NCBI RefSeq assembly: GCF_000383095.1
Contig: NZ_AORL01000021.1
Span: 1-64,000 of the forward strand
Source of the DNA: Sphingomonas sp. PR090111-T3T-6A
Lineage (GTDB): Bacteria; Pseudomonadota; Alphaproteobacteria; Sphingomonadales; Sphingomonadaceae
Length of the DNA: 64,000 nt
Direction: 5' to 3'
Position 1 is the stretch's first letter, and each line of letters opens with the position of its first letter. A program made the translations under genes and the position numbers. This document shows positions 34,888 to 44,531 of the stretch, one piece after another. Under the pieces are notes generated by a model. The model ran no database searches. It was not told where the DNA came from and saw only the letters and a list, made by a program, of their open reading frames with translations.

Positions 34888-35276
34888 ATCACCTTGCTTC
34901 AACGTACGGACGGAACGAACGGCCGGGTTTTGGTTAATGCCCCCGCATTGGGGCCGTGCAACGGCGAGGCGTGAGATCCGAGAAGCCGCTGTATGTTCGT
35001 GTTTGGATCAGCTTGCGCAGGTGGCCGGTGAGGGGACATTCCCGCCGTGCCAGACCCGCCACTCGAATGGCGGCTTTCGGTGGAGGCAGTCAGCTGGGCC
35101 TCCCACGCATGCAATCTTCGATGGACCAAGATCGGGCCAATAGCGGAACGGCCGATCCTCGCTGAGAAAACAGGAAAGCCGACCGACAGCTTCCGGGTGG
35201 GTCTGGCGGGCGCAGCCGATCCGGCGGCGGCATGCGCCAGAAGACAAAGCCGCAGCCGAACGATATGGAGCGCAGG
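34888..35276. other. Intergenic, nothing supported
   Basis: About 390 bp. Short open frames here lack domain content. The text contains GC-rich fragments such as CACTCGAATGGCGGCTTTCG but no clear gene, terminator or repeat. Confidence 0.35.
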
Positions 35277-35849
35277 ATGGCCCGGCTGCTCCTGTTCAAC
35301 AAACCCTTCGGGGTCCTATCGCAATTCACGGACCGCGGATCGCCAACGGTTCGGTCGACATTGTCGGACTTCATCGAGGTGAAGGGCGTCTATCCCGCCG
35401 GGAGGCTCGATCGGGACAGCGAGGGCCTGTTGCTGCTATGCGATGATGGGCGGCTGCAGGCGCGAATTTCCGATCCGCGCTTCAAGCTGCCCAAGACCTA
35501 CCTTGTGCAGGTCGAAGGCGATCCGCAGGCGCTGGAACTGGAACGCTTGCGGCAGGGCGTCCGGCTCAAGGATGGCATGACCCTGCCTGCCGATGTTGCT
35601 CGTATCGACGCGCCGGACCTGTGGCTACGCGATCCGCCGATACGCCAGCGCAGGTTCATCCCCGACAGCTGGCTGAAAATCACCATCCGCGAAGGGCGCA
35701 ACCGGCAAGTGCGCCGCATGACGGCGGCGGTCGGGTTGCCCACCCTGAGGCTGGTCCGCTGGTCGATCGGCGACTGGTCTGTCGCCGGGATCGCGCCGGG
35801 CCAGTTCGAGGAGCTCTCTAGCCTGGGCGAGGGTACCAGCGGCACGTAG
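35277..35849 (+). CDS. rRNA pseudouridine synthase, RluE-like
   Basis: Isomerises a uridine of 23S rRNA to pseudouridine. A 190-aa RsuA/RluB/E/F-type enzyme: LLLFNKPFGVLSQFTDRG at the start, the catalytic Asp in GRLDRDSEGLLLL (residues ~41-53), and KITIREGRNRQVRRMTAAVG near the C-terminus. It lacks an S4 domain, as RluE does. GGAG stands six bases before the ATG at 35277; an earlier in-frame start at 35265 or 35232 is possible. It is 238 bp upstream of rlmJ, another 23S rRNA modifier. Confidence 0.88.
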   Translation: MARLLLFNKPFGVLSQFTDRGSPTVRSTLSDFIEVKGVYPAGRLDRDSEGLLLLCDDGRLQARISDPRFKLPKTYLVQVEGDPQALELERLRQGVRLKDGMTLPADVARIDAPDLWLRDPPIRQRRFIPDSWLKITIREGRNRQVRRMTAAVGLPTLRLVRWSIGDWSVAGIAPGQFEELSSLGEGTSGT

Positions 35850-36087
35850 GACTGATGACGCCGTTTGGCGGGTGCATGTGAAACGGCCGGCGGGATTGCG
35901 GATCGCAGCTGACTCTCCTGCCGGTTGCCGCCGACCGCGAAAGCTGATTGGAGGCTTGGCTCAGAGGGGCTTTGACGTCTTCCGCTGGGCGCATATGAGC
36001 GCCGGATTGGTTGCTTCAATCGTCTCGCGATCGGCTTCCTCGCCCGGTAGCTCGTATAAAGGCAAATCGGCAGGGTTTTGGATTTCA

Positions 36088-36918
36088 ATGAATTATCGCC
36101 ATTCCTTCCATGCCGGCAACAGCGCCGATGTCGTGAAGCATAGCCTGCTGATCGCCCTTGTCCGGGCCTTGCAGCAAAAACAGGGCGCGTTGACCCTGAT
36201 CGACACCCATGCCGGCTGCGGGCTCTACGACCTTGGCGGCGAGCAGGCCCAACGCACCGGCGAAGCCGCACAAGGCGTGCTGCGCGTCTTTGCCGACCCG
36301 AACCCCTTGCTGGACGACTATCGCGCCGCCGTACAGGCGGTGAATGTCGGGGCAGAGCCGCGCCTCTACCCCGGCTCGCCGCAGTTCCTGGCGCAGCTCC
36401 TGCGCCCGCAGGACTTGCTGATCCTCAATGAAAAGCATCCCGAGGACGCCCATGCCCTGCGCGGCGCGATGCGCGGTACGCCTGCTGCCGTGCATGAGCG
36501 CGATGCCTACGAGCTTTGGCTGGCGATGCTCCCGACCCGAACGGCGCGCGGCGTGGTGGTGATCGATCCGCCGTACGAGCAGACAGACGAACGCGCCCGC
36601 ATCACAGCCACCCTCGCCGCGGCGCACCGCAAATGGGCGCATGGCGTGACGGTCATCTGGTATCCGCTGAAAGACCGCGCGACGCATCAGCGGTGGAAGG
36701 ACAAGCTGCGCACGCTCGGCATCCCGAAATTCTTGTCGGTGGAGCATTGGTTGTATGATGCCGATCGGCCCGGCATCTATAATGGCGCGGGCCTTTTTAT
36801 CGTCAATCCGCCCTATGCCTTCATACAGGCGCTGCGGCCTCTGCTGGAAGCCCTCCGCGCCGCACTGGCGCCGGAAGGGCATAGGGGCGAGATCACGGCG
36901 GATTGGTTGGACGATTGA
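36088..36918 (+). CDS. rlmJ: 23S rRNA (adenine(2030)-N6)-methyltransferase
   Basis: SAM-dependent m6A methyltransferase acting on 23S rRNA A2030. A protein of 276 aa starting MNYRHSFHAGNSADVVKH, the diagnostic RlmJ N-terminus. The SAM-binding DTHAGCGLYDL is near 41-51 and the catalytic DPPYEQ near 165-170, the N6-adenine methylase motif. The frame is open far upstream, but the conserved N-terminus fixes the start at 36088. Confidence 0.93.
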   Translation: MNYRHSFHAGNSADVVKHSLLIALVRALQQKQGALTLIDTHAGCGLYDLGGEQAQRTGEAAQGVLRVFADPNPLLDDYRAAVQAVNVGAEPRLYPGSPQFLAQLLRPQDLLILNEKHPEDAHALRGAMRGTPAAVHERDAYELWLAMLPTRTARGVVVIDPPYEQTDERARITATLAAAHRKWAHGVTVIWYPLKDRATHQRWKDKLRTLGIPKFLSVEHWLYDADRPGIYNGAGLFIVNPPYAFIQALRPLLEALRAALAPEGHRGEITADWLDD

Positions 36919-37240
36919 AAAGAGCCTGGTCCCGGATCCAGTCATCCAGGCCCATTGGTAACGCTGGTCTGCTTTCAGGTGATCGGCGGCCTCGCTGCAC
37001 GGCTGACTTGGAGCGCAATGCCGACCGGCAGCTTCCGTCAGGACCGGACGTTCACCGAAGCTGATATGAACGTCCGGCTCTGGTCGAAACCCATCATCCT
37101 TCCAATGTAGGATTTCGTCTGACACGGTAACGCTGCCGCTTCACACGGCCGATCTTTCTCAGTGCCGATCCAGCCATGACGAGCGCGCAGCTAAAACAGC
37201 GCTGCTCGTGTCAACTTCGTCAACTCCGCGGACGGAAATT
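36919..37240. other. Intergenic between convergent rlmJ and diguanylate cyclase genes
   Basis: A 322-bp stretch. The only notable structure is the inverted repeat at 37044-37077. No supported gene. Confidence 0.35.
37044..37077. repeat. Perfect 11-bp inverted repeat
   Basis: The arms CCGGACGTTCA and TGAACGTCCGG flank a 12-nt loop. There is no T-run. Possibly a transcription-end structure or the relic of an intergenic repeat. Confidence 0.5.
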
Positions 37241-38266
37241 CTACGCCGCAGCCTTCCAGCAGACCACCCGGTCGCGGCCATCGGCCTTCGCGTCGTAGAG
37301 TGCCTGATCCGCCCGGTCGATCAGGTTCTGCGCGCTGTCTTCCCGGTCCAGCCCGGCGACGCCGAGGGACAGCGTCACCCGCCCGATCTCGCGGCCTGAC
37401 TGGCGCGCGCGGACGGTGCGCGTGCCGATATGCTGGCGGAAGCGCTCGGCGAACTGGGTGGCTTCCTCGGCCGCGTGGCCGGGCATGACGATCACGAACT
37501 CCTCGCCGCCCCAGCGCGACACGAAGCCGCGGCCGTGGAAGAAGCGCTCCAGGCTCTGCGCCACCAGACGCAGCACCTCGTCGCCCATGCGGTGGCCGTA
37601 ATTGTCGTTGAACTTCTTGAAATGATCGATGTCGAGGAAGATCAGGCTCATCGGCCGGCCCTCGTTCATCGCGCGCTCGATCTGCGCGTCGAGATAGTCG
37701 CAGCAGGCCTTGCGGTTGGAGAGGCCGGTCAGCGCGTCGGACCGCGCATCGACGCGGGCGATCTCCAGATCGGCCTTCAGCGCGTCGATCTCGCGCGAGG
37801 AAGCCGCCAGTTCCGTCTGGAGCTGTTCGGTCGTCGCGAGCATCTGGTTGGTCGCCTCGATCATCTCGGCCAGCATCGCGCGCTGGCGCTCTAGCGTCGC
37901 GGCGGCGTCGAGATCGGAGCGGCTGACGTCCAGCCGCGAGGCATAGTTGCGGGCATCGGCGTCGGAGCGCTCGATATAATCGTTCATCCGGGCGAGCTGC
38001 GCCTCGGTATCCTCCAGCACGCGGCCGACGCCGGCGCGGCCGGTGCCGTAGAGTTCGCGGCGGATGTTGGCGAGGATGCGGTCGCTGAGCTGGCCCTTGG
38101 TGCGGCGCACGGCGTCCACCGCCTCGACCAGTTGAGGGTCGGCGCCGCTGACATATCTATAAAGAAATTCGTAATTCGATGGCGTCGGCGCAATCGCGCT
38201 TTCCTCGAGCAGCGCTCGAATACGATCGAATGTGCCCCTCGTGTCGGTCACGATACCGCAGTCCAT
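37241..38266 (-). CDS. Diguanylate cyclase (GGDEF domain)
   Basis: Makes cyclic di-GMP from GTP. A 341-aa cytoplasmic protein with a helical N-terminal half (~1-160, probably a coiled-coil dimeriser, no TM) and a C-terminal GGDEF domain with intact active site RWGGEEFVIVMPGH and DIDHFKKFNDNYGH. The position of the usual RxxD inhibitory site reads HGRG, so product feedback inhibition is probably missing. The sensory input is not recognisable. Confidence 0.9.
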   Translation of the reverse strand: MDCGIVTDTRGTFDRIRALLEESAIAPTPSNYEFLYRYVSGADPQLVEAVDAVRRTKGQLSDRILANIRRELYGTGRAGVGRVLEDTEAQLARMNDYIERSDADARNYASRLDVSRSDLDAAATLERQRAMLAEMIEATNQMLATTEQLQTELAASSREIDALKADLEIARVDARSDALTGLSNRKACCDYLDAQIERAMNEGRPMSLIFLDIDHFKKFNDNYGHRMGDEVLRLVAQSLERFFHGRGFVSRWGGEEFVIVMPGHAAEEATQFAERFRQHIGTRTVRARQSGREIGRVTLSLGVAGLDREDSAQNLIDRADQALYDAKADGRDRVVCWKAAA

Positions 38267-38366
38267 CCCCCGAAGCGAAGGATTGCGGCCTCACTGTCGG
38301 CCGAATCTCTCACCTTCCACTTTGGTAGCGGAGAAGCGTAAAGAAAGCGCGAAAGATTTGCTTCGT

Positions 38367-39689
38367 TTAGTCTGCAATCCGCTGGTTGAGGAAGGCCGGA
38401 ACCGGGCCGTTCCACGCGGCATCGGCATCGTTCGCGATGGGCTCCGCCGCCGGGGCAGGCGCACGCTGGGCCACGGAATCGCGCCGATCGCGCTCCGGGC
38501 GCGACCGTTCGCCACCGCCGCGACGGCTGGCGGGGCGGCGCTCCTCGGCGGCGGCCGGCGCCTCGCGCTCGGCCTTGAGGCCTTCGATGCGGGGGATTTT
38601 CTGGCCGGTGAGCTTCTCGATGTTGGCGATGTTCTCGGCATCCTCATCGGTGATGAGGGTGAAGGCCTTGCCCGTCGCGCCCGCGCGGCCGGTGCGGCCG
38701 ATGCGGTGGACATAATCGTCCGGGTGCCAGGGTGCGTCGAAGTTGAAGACGTGGCTGACACCCTTGATGTCGAGCCCGCGCGCCGCGACGTCGGAGGCGA
38801 CGAGGATGTTGATGTCGCCGGCCTTGAAGCGATCCAGCTCCTTCAGGCGCGACGACTGGTCCATGTCGCCATGGATCTCGCCCGACTTGAAGCCGTGGCG
38901 CTGGAGCGACTGGTTGAGATCGCGCACCGTCGTCTTGCGGTTGGCGAAGATGATCGCGGTGTTGACGTCGTCGGCGCCGAGCAGGCCACGCAGCGTCTCG
39001 CGCTTGCCGCGCGAGGTGGTGGTGACGAGCGCCTGCTCGATCGACGCATTGGTCGAGCCCGTGCGGGCGACCTCGATCTGCTTCGGGTTCGACAGGAACT
39101 TGTCCGCCAGCTTCTTGATCGGCGGCGGCATCGTCGCGGAGAAGAGCAGCGTCTGCCGCGCGGCGGGCAGCTTGGTGCAGATTTCCTCGATGTCGGGGAT
39201 GAAGCCCATGTCGAGCATCCGGTCCGCCTCGTCGATGACGAGCAGCGAGCATCCGGTCAGCAGGATCTTGCCGCGCTGGAACAGGTCCATCAGGCGGCCC
39301 GGCGTCGCGATCAAGACGTCGACGCCCTTCTCCAGCGCCGCCACCTGATCGCCCATGTTCACGCCGCCGATCAGCAGCGCCATCGAGAGCTTGTGATACT
39401 TGCCGTACTTCTCGAAATTCTCGGCGACCTGCGCGGCGAGTTCGCGCGTCGGCTCCAGGATCAGAGAGCGCGGCATCCGCGCGCGGCTGCGGCCATGGGC
39501 GAGGATGTCGATCATCGGCAGCACGAAGCTCGCCGTCTTGCCGGTGCCGGTCTGCGCGATCGCGATCAGGTCGCGATTCATCAGCACAGGCGTGATGGCG
39601 GCGGCCTGCACCGGGGTCGGCTCGGTATAGCCGGCGTCCGCGATGGCGCGGAGCAATTCATCAGAGAGGCCGAGGTCGGCGAAGCTCAT
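38367..39689 (-). CDS. DEAD-box ATP-dependent RNA helicase (RhlE-like)
   Basis: RNA unwinding in ribosome assembly or mRNA turnover. A protein of 440 aa with Q motif (TPVQAAAITPVLMNRDLI), Walker A AQTGTGKT, DEAD box VIDEADRMLDMG, SAT motif and C-terminal HRIGRTGRAG. A short arginine-rich, basic tail follows the helicase core, as in RhlE subfamily members. No neighbour shares its operon. Confidence 0.92.
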   Translation of the reverse strand: MSFADLGLSDELLRAIADAGYTEPTPVQAAAITPVLMNRDLIAIAQTGTGKTASFVLPMIDILAHGRSRARMPRSLILEPTRELAAQVAENFEKYGKYHKLSMALLIGGVNMGDQVAALEKGVDVLIATPGRLMDLFQRGKILLTGCSLLVIDEADRMLDMGFIPDIEEICTKLPAARQTLLFSATMPPPIKKLADKFLSNPKQIEVARTGSTNASIEQALVTTTSRGKRETLRGLLGADDVNTAIIFANRKTTVRDLNQSLQRHGFKSGEIHGDMDQSSRLKELDRFKAGDINILVASDVAARGLDIKGVSHVFNFDAPWHPDDYVHRIGRTGRAGATGKAFTLITDEDAENIANIEKLTGQKIPRIEGLKAEREAPAAAEERRPASRRGGGERSRPERDRRDSVAQRAPAPAAEPIANDADAAWNGPVPAFLNQRIAD

Positions 39690-39764
39690 GCACGGTTCCG
39701 GGAATGACCACTTGCGACAGGCAGGTGGAATCGCACGTTGCCCTGTCGTGCCAGGCTCGCCTTG

Positions 39765-40256
39765 TCAAGGGGATGGAGGCGAATGCTGGGGGACCGGTAT
39801 CAGCAGCCGGAAGCGATCCACCTGGCAATCGCCGCCCGAACGGGTGCGGATGGAATCGCGGTTGGCGCAGATCTTCCCGTCGCCCGCGGGCTTCACATAG
39901 AAGCCCGAATAATAATCGAGCGCGGGGCATTCGTCCTCCAGCCGGGCGCGGACGCGCTGGCCGCCGCGGAGGATGAAATCCACGCTGTCCGGCGCGGCGA
40001 TGGCGGCGCCGGCGATGGCGCCCGCGTCGATGCAGCGCGGCCCCTTGCGATCGCGGAAGACCGGCATTGCGGGCGGATCGACATGGGCGCGCCGATTGGC
40101 ACGGTGGGACCGGCGCGCGGGCACGCGGATGATGACCGACTGGGTGACGGTCAACTGCTCGACCGTCGCGGTGGCGACGCCCTGGCCGCCGGACGTGCCG
40201 GTGCCGCCGAACAGGATGGCAATGAGCGCGAGCGCTATCACCAGTGAGGGCCCCAT
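39765..40256 (-). CDS. Hypothetical exported protein
   Basis: A protein of 163 aa with an N-terminal hydrophobic segment (SLVIALALIAILFGG) that is a signal peptide or anchor, then a basic stretch and a cysteine-containing C-terminal part (RCIDAGAIAGAAIAAPDSVDF, CPALDYYSGFYVKPAGDGKIC). It resembles conserved small exported proteins of sphingomonads; function unknown. The start could be 40256 or 40292; neither has a clear ribosome site. Confidence 0.55.
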   Translation of the reverse strand: MGPSLVIALALIAILFGGTGTSGGQGVATATVEQLTVTQSVIIRVPARRSHRANRRAHVDPPAMPVFRDRKGPRCIDAGAIAGAAIAAPDSVDFILRGGQRVRARLEDECPALDYYSGFYVKPAGDGKICANRDSIRTRSGGDCQVDRFRLLIPVPQHSPPSP

Positions 40257-40386
40257 GGTGGAAAAAGCATGATGGCTGCTTACGCTGACCATGCCGGGTT
40301 GAACATGCGATGAATTAATATGCAGCCAGTTGTGACCGGACAATCGGACGTTTCCGCATCCGCGCAATCGCTCTAGGAGAGGGGGC

Positions 40387-41847
40387 ATGACCTATCCGAT
40401 GCCTTCTCCGGGGTTGCTGGCGCGTCTGTCCGAGCGGCTGGGGCCGGCGGGCTTCACCACCGATCCGGCCGATCTCGCGCCCTGGCTCACCGACTGGCGG
40501 CGGCGGCTGACGGGATCGGCGGCGGCGCTCGTCTCGCCGGCTAACGCGGAGGAGGCGGCGTTCATCGTCGCGTCGGCGGCGGCCGAAGGCGTGGCGATCG
40601 TGCCGCAGGGCGGCAACAGCTCGATGGTCGCCGGCGCCACGCCTGCCGGCATAGGGGAGGGGCGGGCGTTGCTCGTCTCGATGCGGCGGATGCGCGCGAT
40701 CCGCTCGGTCTCGGCGGCGGACAATGCGGTGACGGCGGAGGCCGGCGTGGTGCTGGCCGATCTCCATGCGGCGGTGGAGGCGCAAGGACGCCGCTTCCCG
40801 TTGTCACTGGCGTCCAAGGGCAATGCGACCGTGGGCGGGCTCATCTCCACCAATGCGGGCGGCACGCAGGTGCTGCGCTTCGGGCCGATGCGGTCGCTGG
40901 TGTTGGGGCTGGAGGCGGTGCTGCCGGACGGATCGATGCTCCGGGGCCTCGCGCCGCTGCGCAAGGACAATCGCGGCTACGATCTGAAGCAACTGCTGAT
41001 CGGCGGGGAGGGGACGCTCGGGCTCGTGACGGCCGCGACGCTGAAGCTGGTGCCTGCGATCGGGGAGCGCGCGGTCGCCTGGGTGGGTTTCCGCGATCCC
41101 GAACAGGCGCTCACCCTGCTGCGCCGGCTGGAGGATCGGCTGGGCGAGGCGGTCGAGAGTTTCGAGCTGGTCCCGGCCGAGGGTCTGGCGCTGGTGCTGC
41201 GCCACATTCCCGACACCCGCGCGCCGCTTGTCGAGGCGTGGCCGTGGAACGTGCTGGTCGAGGCGGTGGCGCCTGCCGGAGATGCCCCGCTGGGCGAGCG
41301 GTTGGAGGGGGCGCTCGCCGAGGCGCTGGAGGCTGGTCTCATCGGCGACGCCGCGCTTGCGGTCAGCGAGGCGCAGGCCGACGCCTTCTGGAAGCTGCGC
41401 GAGAGCATGTCCGAGGCCGAGGCGCGCGACGGCATGGCCGCCAAGCACGACATCTCCGTCACCGTCGCCGACATGCCTGCCTTCATGGCACGGGCCAGCG
41501 CGGCGGTGGTCGAGCGCTTCCCCGGCGCGCGGCCGATCGCCTTCGGCCATCTCGGCGACGGCAACGTCCATTTCAACGTCCGTGCGCCCTCGGGCGGGGA
41601 CGACAAGGCCTGGTTCAAGGCCACCGCCGCCGAGGTGTCGCGCTTCGTCCACGGCCTCGTCACGGAGGCGGGTGGATCGCTCTCTGCGGAACATGGCATC
41701 GGCCGTTTCAAGTGCGCCGATTTCCTCCATCTGATCGATCCGGCGCGGCTGGCGGCGATGATGGCGGTGAAGCATGCGCTCGATCCGGCCGGAATCATGA
41801 ACCCCGGAGCGCTGCTCCCGCTTGCAGAAGCCGCTTCCGGGCCATAG
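40387..41847 (+). CDS. FAD-binding oxidoreductase, D-2-hydroxyacid dehydrogenase type
   Basis: Flavoprotein of 486 aa in the GlcD/D-lactate/D-2-hydroxyglutarate dehydrogenase family. The PCMH-type FAD domain has VPQGGNSSMVAGATP and GNATVGGLISTNAGGTQVLRFG. The C-terminal FAD-linked oxidase domain has FGHLGDGNVHFNV and AEHGIGRFK (metal/substrate-binding histidines). It likely oxidises a D-2-hydroxyacid and passes electrons to an ETF or quinone. AGGAGAGGG precedes the ATG. Single-gene unit or start of a run with SapC and cytochrome b561. Confidence 0.9.
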   Translation: MTYPMPSPGLLARLSERLGPAGFTTDPADLAPWLTDWRRRLTGSAAALVSPANAEEAAFIVASAAAEGVAIVPQGGNSSMVAGATPAGIGEGRALLVSMRRMRAIRSVSAADNAVTAEAGVVLADLHAAVEAQGRRFPLSLASKGNATVGGLISTNAGGTQVLRFGPMRSLVLGLEAVLPDGSMLRGLAPLRKDNRGYDLKQLLIGGEGTLGLVTAATLKLVPAIGERAVAWVGFRDPEQALTLLRRLEDRLGEAVESFELVPAEGLALVLRHIPDTRAPLVEAWPWNVLVEAVAPAGDAPLGERLEGALAEALEAGLIGDAALAVSEAQADAFWKLRESMSEAEARDGMAAKHDISVTVADMPAFMARASAAVVERFPGARPIAFGHLGDGNVHFNVRAPSGGDDKAWFKATAAEVSRFVHGLVTEAGGSLSAEHGIGRFKCADFLHLIDPARLAAMMAVKHALDPAGIMNPGALLPLAEAASGP

Positions 41848-41913
41848 ACGACTCTGTCTTCAAAGGGGGGCGGGGGGCCTCTCCCGTCCAGTGGTTTTCA
41901 GGAGAGCAAGTTT

Positions 41914-42687
41914 ATGGCGAGCGCACCCAATCAGGGCCTGCCGCTGTTCTACAACGATCTGACGCCGATCTCGAGCCAGGTCCATGCTGATTGGCGCATC
42001 CGCCCGGTCGCCGGCGCGCCGTTCCTCAAGAACGTCCATGCCGTGCCGCTGCTGGTCGAGGAGTTCATCTCCGCCAGCCGTCATTTCCCGATCGTCTTCT
42101 CGGTCGGCGACAATCCCGTGCCGCTGGCGCTGATGGGCCTGAACGAGGGCATCAACACCTTCGTCGACGAGAACGGCCTGTTCCCGGCCGACGTCTATGT
42201 CCCGGCCTATATCCGCCGCTACCCCTTCATGCTGGCGCGCCTGCGCCCGGATACGGACGAGCTGTCGCTCTGCGTCGATCCGACGTCGGATGTGGTGGGC
42301 GCCTATGATGAGGGCGATCTGCTGTTCGAGGACGGCAACCCGACCGAGCGCACCAAGGCGATCCTGGCCTTCTGCGAGCAGGTCGAGCAGAGCAGCCTGC
42401 TGACCGGTTCCTTCTTCAAGGACGTCGTCGAGCAGAAGCTGCTGATCGACGGCGAGTTCACCGCCCAGCCGGCCGACGCGCCGCAGCCTTATGTGTATCG
42501 CGGCTTCCAGATCGTCTCGGAAGAGGCGGTCAAGAATCTGCGTGGCGACGTGGCTCGCAAGTGGATCCAGAGCGGCCTGATGGCGCTGATCTACGCGCAT
42601 CTCTTCTCGCTTCAGCGCATGGCCGACGTGTTCGGCCGTCAGGTGCAGCAGGGCAAGCTGCCCGTGCCGGACATGCCCCTGATCTGA
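41914..42687 (+). CDS. SapC family protein
   Basis: A 257-aa soluble protein of the SapC family (named for a Campylobacter surface-layer locus; molecular function unsettled). Conserved blocks are HAVPLLVEEFISASRHFPIV, PVPLALMGLNEGIN and PAYIRRYPFML. In sphingomonads and Caulobacter relatives SapC genes commonly neighbour tryptophan halogenases or TonB receptors; here the neighbours are a dehydrogenase and a cytochrome b561. AGGAGAG precedes the ATG. Confidence 0.88.
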   Translation: MASAPNQGLPLFYNDLTPISSQVHADWRIRPVAGAPFLKNVHAVPLLVEEFISASRHFPIVFSVGDNPVPLALMGLNEGINTFVDENGLFPADVYVPAYIRRYPFMLARLRPDTDELSLCVDPTSDVVGAYDEGDLLFEDGNPTERTKAILAFCEQVEQSSLLTGSFFKDVVEQKLLIDGEFTAQPADAPQPYVYRGFQIVSEEAVKNLRGDVARKWIQSGLMALIYAHLFSLQRMADVFGRQVQQGKLPVPDMPLI

Positions 42688-42722
42688 TCCGCCAGGCGGG
42701 AACGACCAATATTGAGGTGGTG

Positions 42723-43283
42723 ATGATGGGGACCGTGTTCTCGGGTGCCGGCCTGACGCGCTACACGCGGGTGGCTATCGCGTTGCACTGGACGATTGCG
42801 GTTCTCCTCATCACCAACCTCGGCATCGGTCTGCTCATGGACGATCTGCCGGATGGCATCGTGCCCATCCACAAGTCGATCGGGATGCTGGTGTTGCTGC
42901 TCAGCCTCGTGCGGCTGGGTTGGCGACTCGGCCATCGGCCCCCGCCGTTGCCCGCCAGCGTGAAGCCCTGGGAGAAGGGGCTCGCCCACGCGGTCCACTG
43001 GATTTTCTACGCCTTCCTGATCTTCATCCCCTTGTCGGGATGGATCTTCACGTCGGCCTCTCCCAAGCGTCATCCGCTTACATTCTTCGGGCTTTTCGGG
43101 TTGCCTTATTTCCCCGTGCCGCAGGAGAAGGCGATCAGCCATGTCTGGCATGATCGGCATGAGACGGTCGCCTATCTGATGCTCGCGCTGCTGGTGCTGC
43201 ACGTCGCGGCGGCGCTGAAGCACCGCTTCCTGGATCGCGACCGCACGCTGGACCGGATGCTGCCGGGCGCAGGACCGCGCTAA
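42723..43283 (+). CDS. Cytochrome b561 (CybB-like)
   Basis: Di-heme inner-membrane cytochrome of 186 aa with four TM helices. Histidine ligands are visible in RVAIALHWTIAVL, IPIHKSIGML, GLAHAVHWIFYAFL and HETVAYLMLALLVLHVAAALKH. It moves electrons between the quinone pool and an acceptor such as superoxide in the E. coli homologue. GGTGGTG lies just before ATG; the downstream ATG at 42726 is also possible. Confidence 0.88.
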   Translation: MMGTVFSGAGLTRYTRVAIALHWTIAVLLITNLGIGLLMDDLPDGIVPIHKSIGMLVLLLSLVRLGWRLGHRPPPLPASVKPWEKGLAHAVHWIFYAFLIFIPLSGWIFTSASPKRHPLTFFGLFGLPYFPVPQEKAISHVWHDRHETVAYLMLALLVLHVAAALKHRFLDRDRTLDRMLPGAGPR

Positions 43284-43450
43284 AGCAAGCCTTTAATCGC
43301 CCCTCGATAGTTTTTTAGTCGAGTCGTGGCTTTTTTGCATCTTTGCGCTTGAAATCGATCCCCCGCGCTCTATTTTTGTGATGCGTGGTCGCGCCCCCCT
43401 TCGTGACCGCGCATGACGCGCCTCCGGGCGCGTTCCTCCCTGAACCTTGG

Positions 43451-43483
43451 CCGCCTCGCGCATCTGCGCGGGGCGGTTTTTTT
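43451..43483. terminator. Rho-independent terminator
   Basis: CCGCCTCGCGCA and TGCGCGGGGCGG form a 12-bp stem (one G-T pair) followed by seven T. It lies between the convergent cytochrome b561 and N-formylglutamate amidohydrolase genes. Confidence 0.8.
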
Positions 43484-43496
43484 AATGGTGATCGAT

Positions 43497-44360
43497 CTAC
43501 TCGGCCGCAAGCGCGAGCCCGCGCGCCTCGTCCTCCAGTGCGGCGGCGATCGCCGTTACCAGCCGTCGGGCTTCGGTGAGGCCGGGGCCGGGCTCCAACT
43601 CCAGCGGGTCGAGATAGAGCGAGCGGTCGACCTCGATCTGGATCGCGTGACGTCCCCTGCGCGGCTGGCCATGGCGGTCGAGCGTATGGCCTCCGGCATA
43701 GGGATGGTTGCGCGCCACCGTCAGCCCCGCGTCGCGTACCGTGTTCATCACCGCCGCGACGAAGCGCGTGGCGGCCGAGCGGCCATGCCGGTCTCCCACC
43801 ACCACACGGGGCGAGGGCCCCCGGCCGGCCAATGACGGCATTGAGTGGCAGTCGAGCAGGATCGCGATGCCATGCACTGCCATGGCCTCGTCCATCGCGG
43901 CGGCAATCGCCGCGTGATAGGGGCGGTGGACGCCCGCCATCCGGGCCTCCAGCTCCGCCTCGCTGAACGGCTGCTTCCAGACGGCTCCGCCGGCCGCGAT
44001 GCGGCTCGGCACCACGCCCAGCCCGCCTGCGACCTTGGGTGAGGCGATCAGCATGCCGGGCGAAGGGCGCGTCGTCAGCAGCACCGGATCGATTTCCTGC
44101 TCGTCGCGATTGAGATCGACATAGGCGCGGGCGGCCTGCGCCACGATCGCGACGGCGCCGGCCTGCACGGCGTCGGTGACGAGCAGATCGGCATAGCGAT
44201 CCTCGATCGTCTCCAGAGCGCTCCGCGGCAGGCGGGCGGCTTCCAGCATCGCGGGCGGATAATGCCGCCCGGCGTGCGGGACGGCGATCACCAGCGGGCT
44301 GCGTGCGCCCACCTGTCCCAACCTGGCATAGGCGATCAGTTCCGAAGGCTTCATGGCCAT
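43497..44360 (-). CDS. N-formylglutamate amidohydrolase family protein
   Basis: Predicted to hydrolyse N-formyl-L-glutamate (HutG-type) or a related N-acyl amino acid. A protein of 287 aa with VIAVPHAGRHYPPAML, DRYADLLV, LNRDEQEIDP, DCHSMPS and NHPYAGGHTLDRHG, all family hallmarks including zinc-binding histidines. No other hut genes are nearby, so a histidine-catabolic role is uncertain. Its divergent neighbour is the CpdR-like receiver, a combination found in several alphaproteobacteria. Confidence 0.9.
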   Translation of the reverse strand: MAMKPSELIAYARLGQVGARSPLVIAVPHAGRHYPPAMLEAARLPRSALETIEDRYADLLVTDAVQAGAVAIVAQAARAYVDLNRDEQEIDPVLLTTRPSPGMLIASPKVAGGLGVVPSRIAAGGAVWKQPFSEAELEARMAGVHRPYHAAIAAAMDEAMAVHGIAILLDCHSMPSLAGRGPSPRVVVGDRHGRSAATRFVAAVMNTVRDAGLTVARNHPYAGGHTLDRHGQPRRGRHAIQIEVDRSLYLDPLELEPGPGLTEARRLVTAIAAALEDEARGLALAAE

Positions 44361-44531
44361 GCTATTCTGCTAGGCAGTCGCTGTGCGGTGAGCAATGGTC
44401 TGCGCACTCGCCAATAGGTGAGGGGTGGAAGCGAAGGCGAACCCGCCGCGTTATCTGCCCGATGCGTTAGGAGCCGATACGCCCTTTCCGTGGTTGTGCC
44501 GCGAAGGGTCATCCGGGGTGTGTGAGAGACG

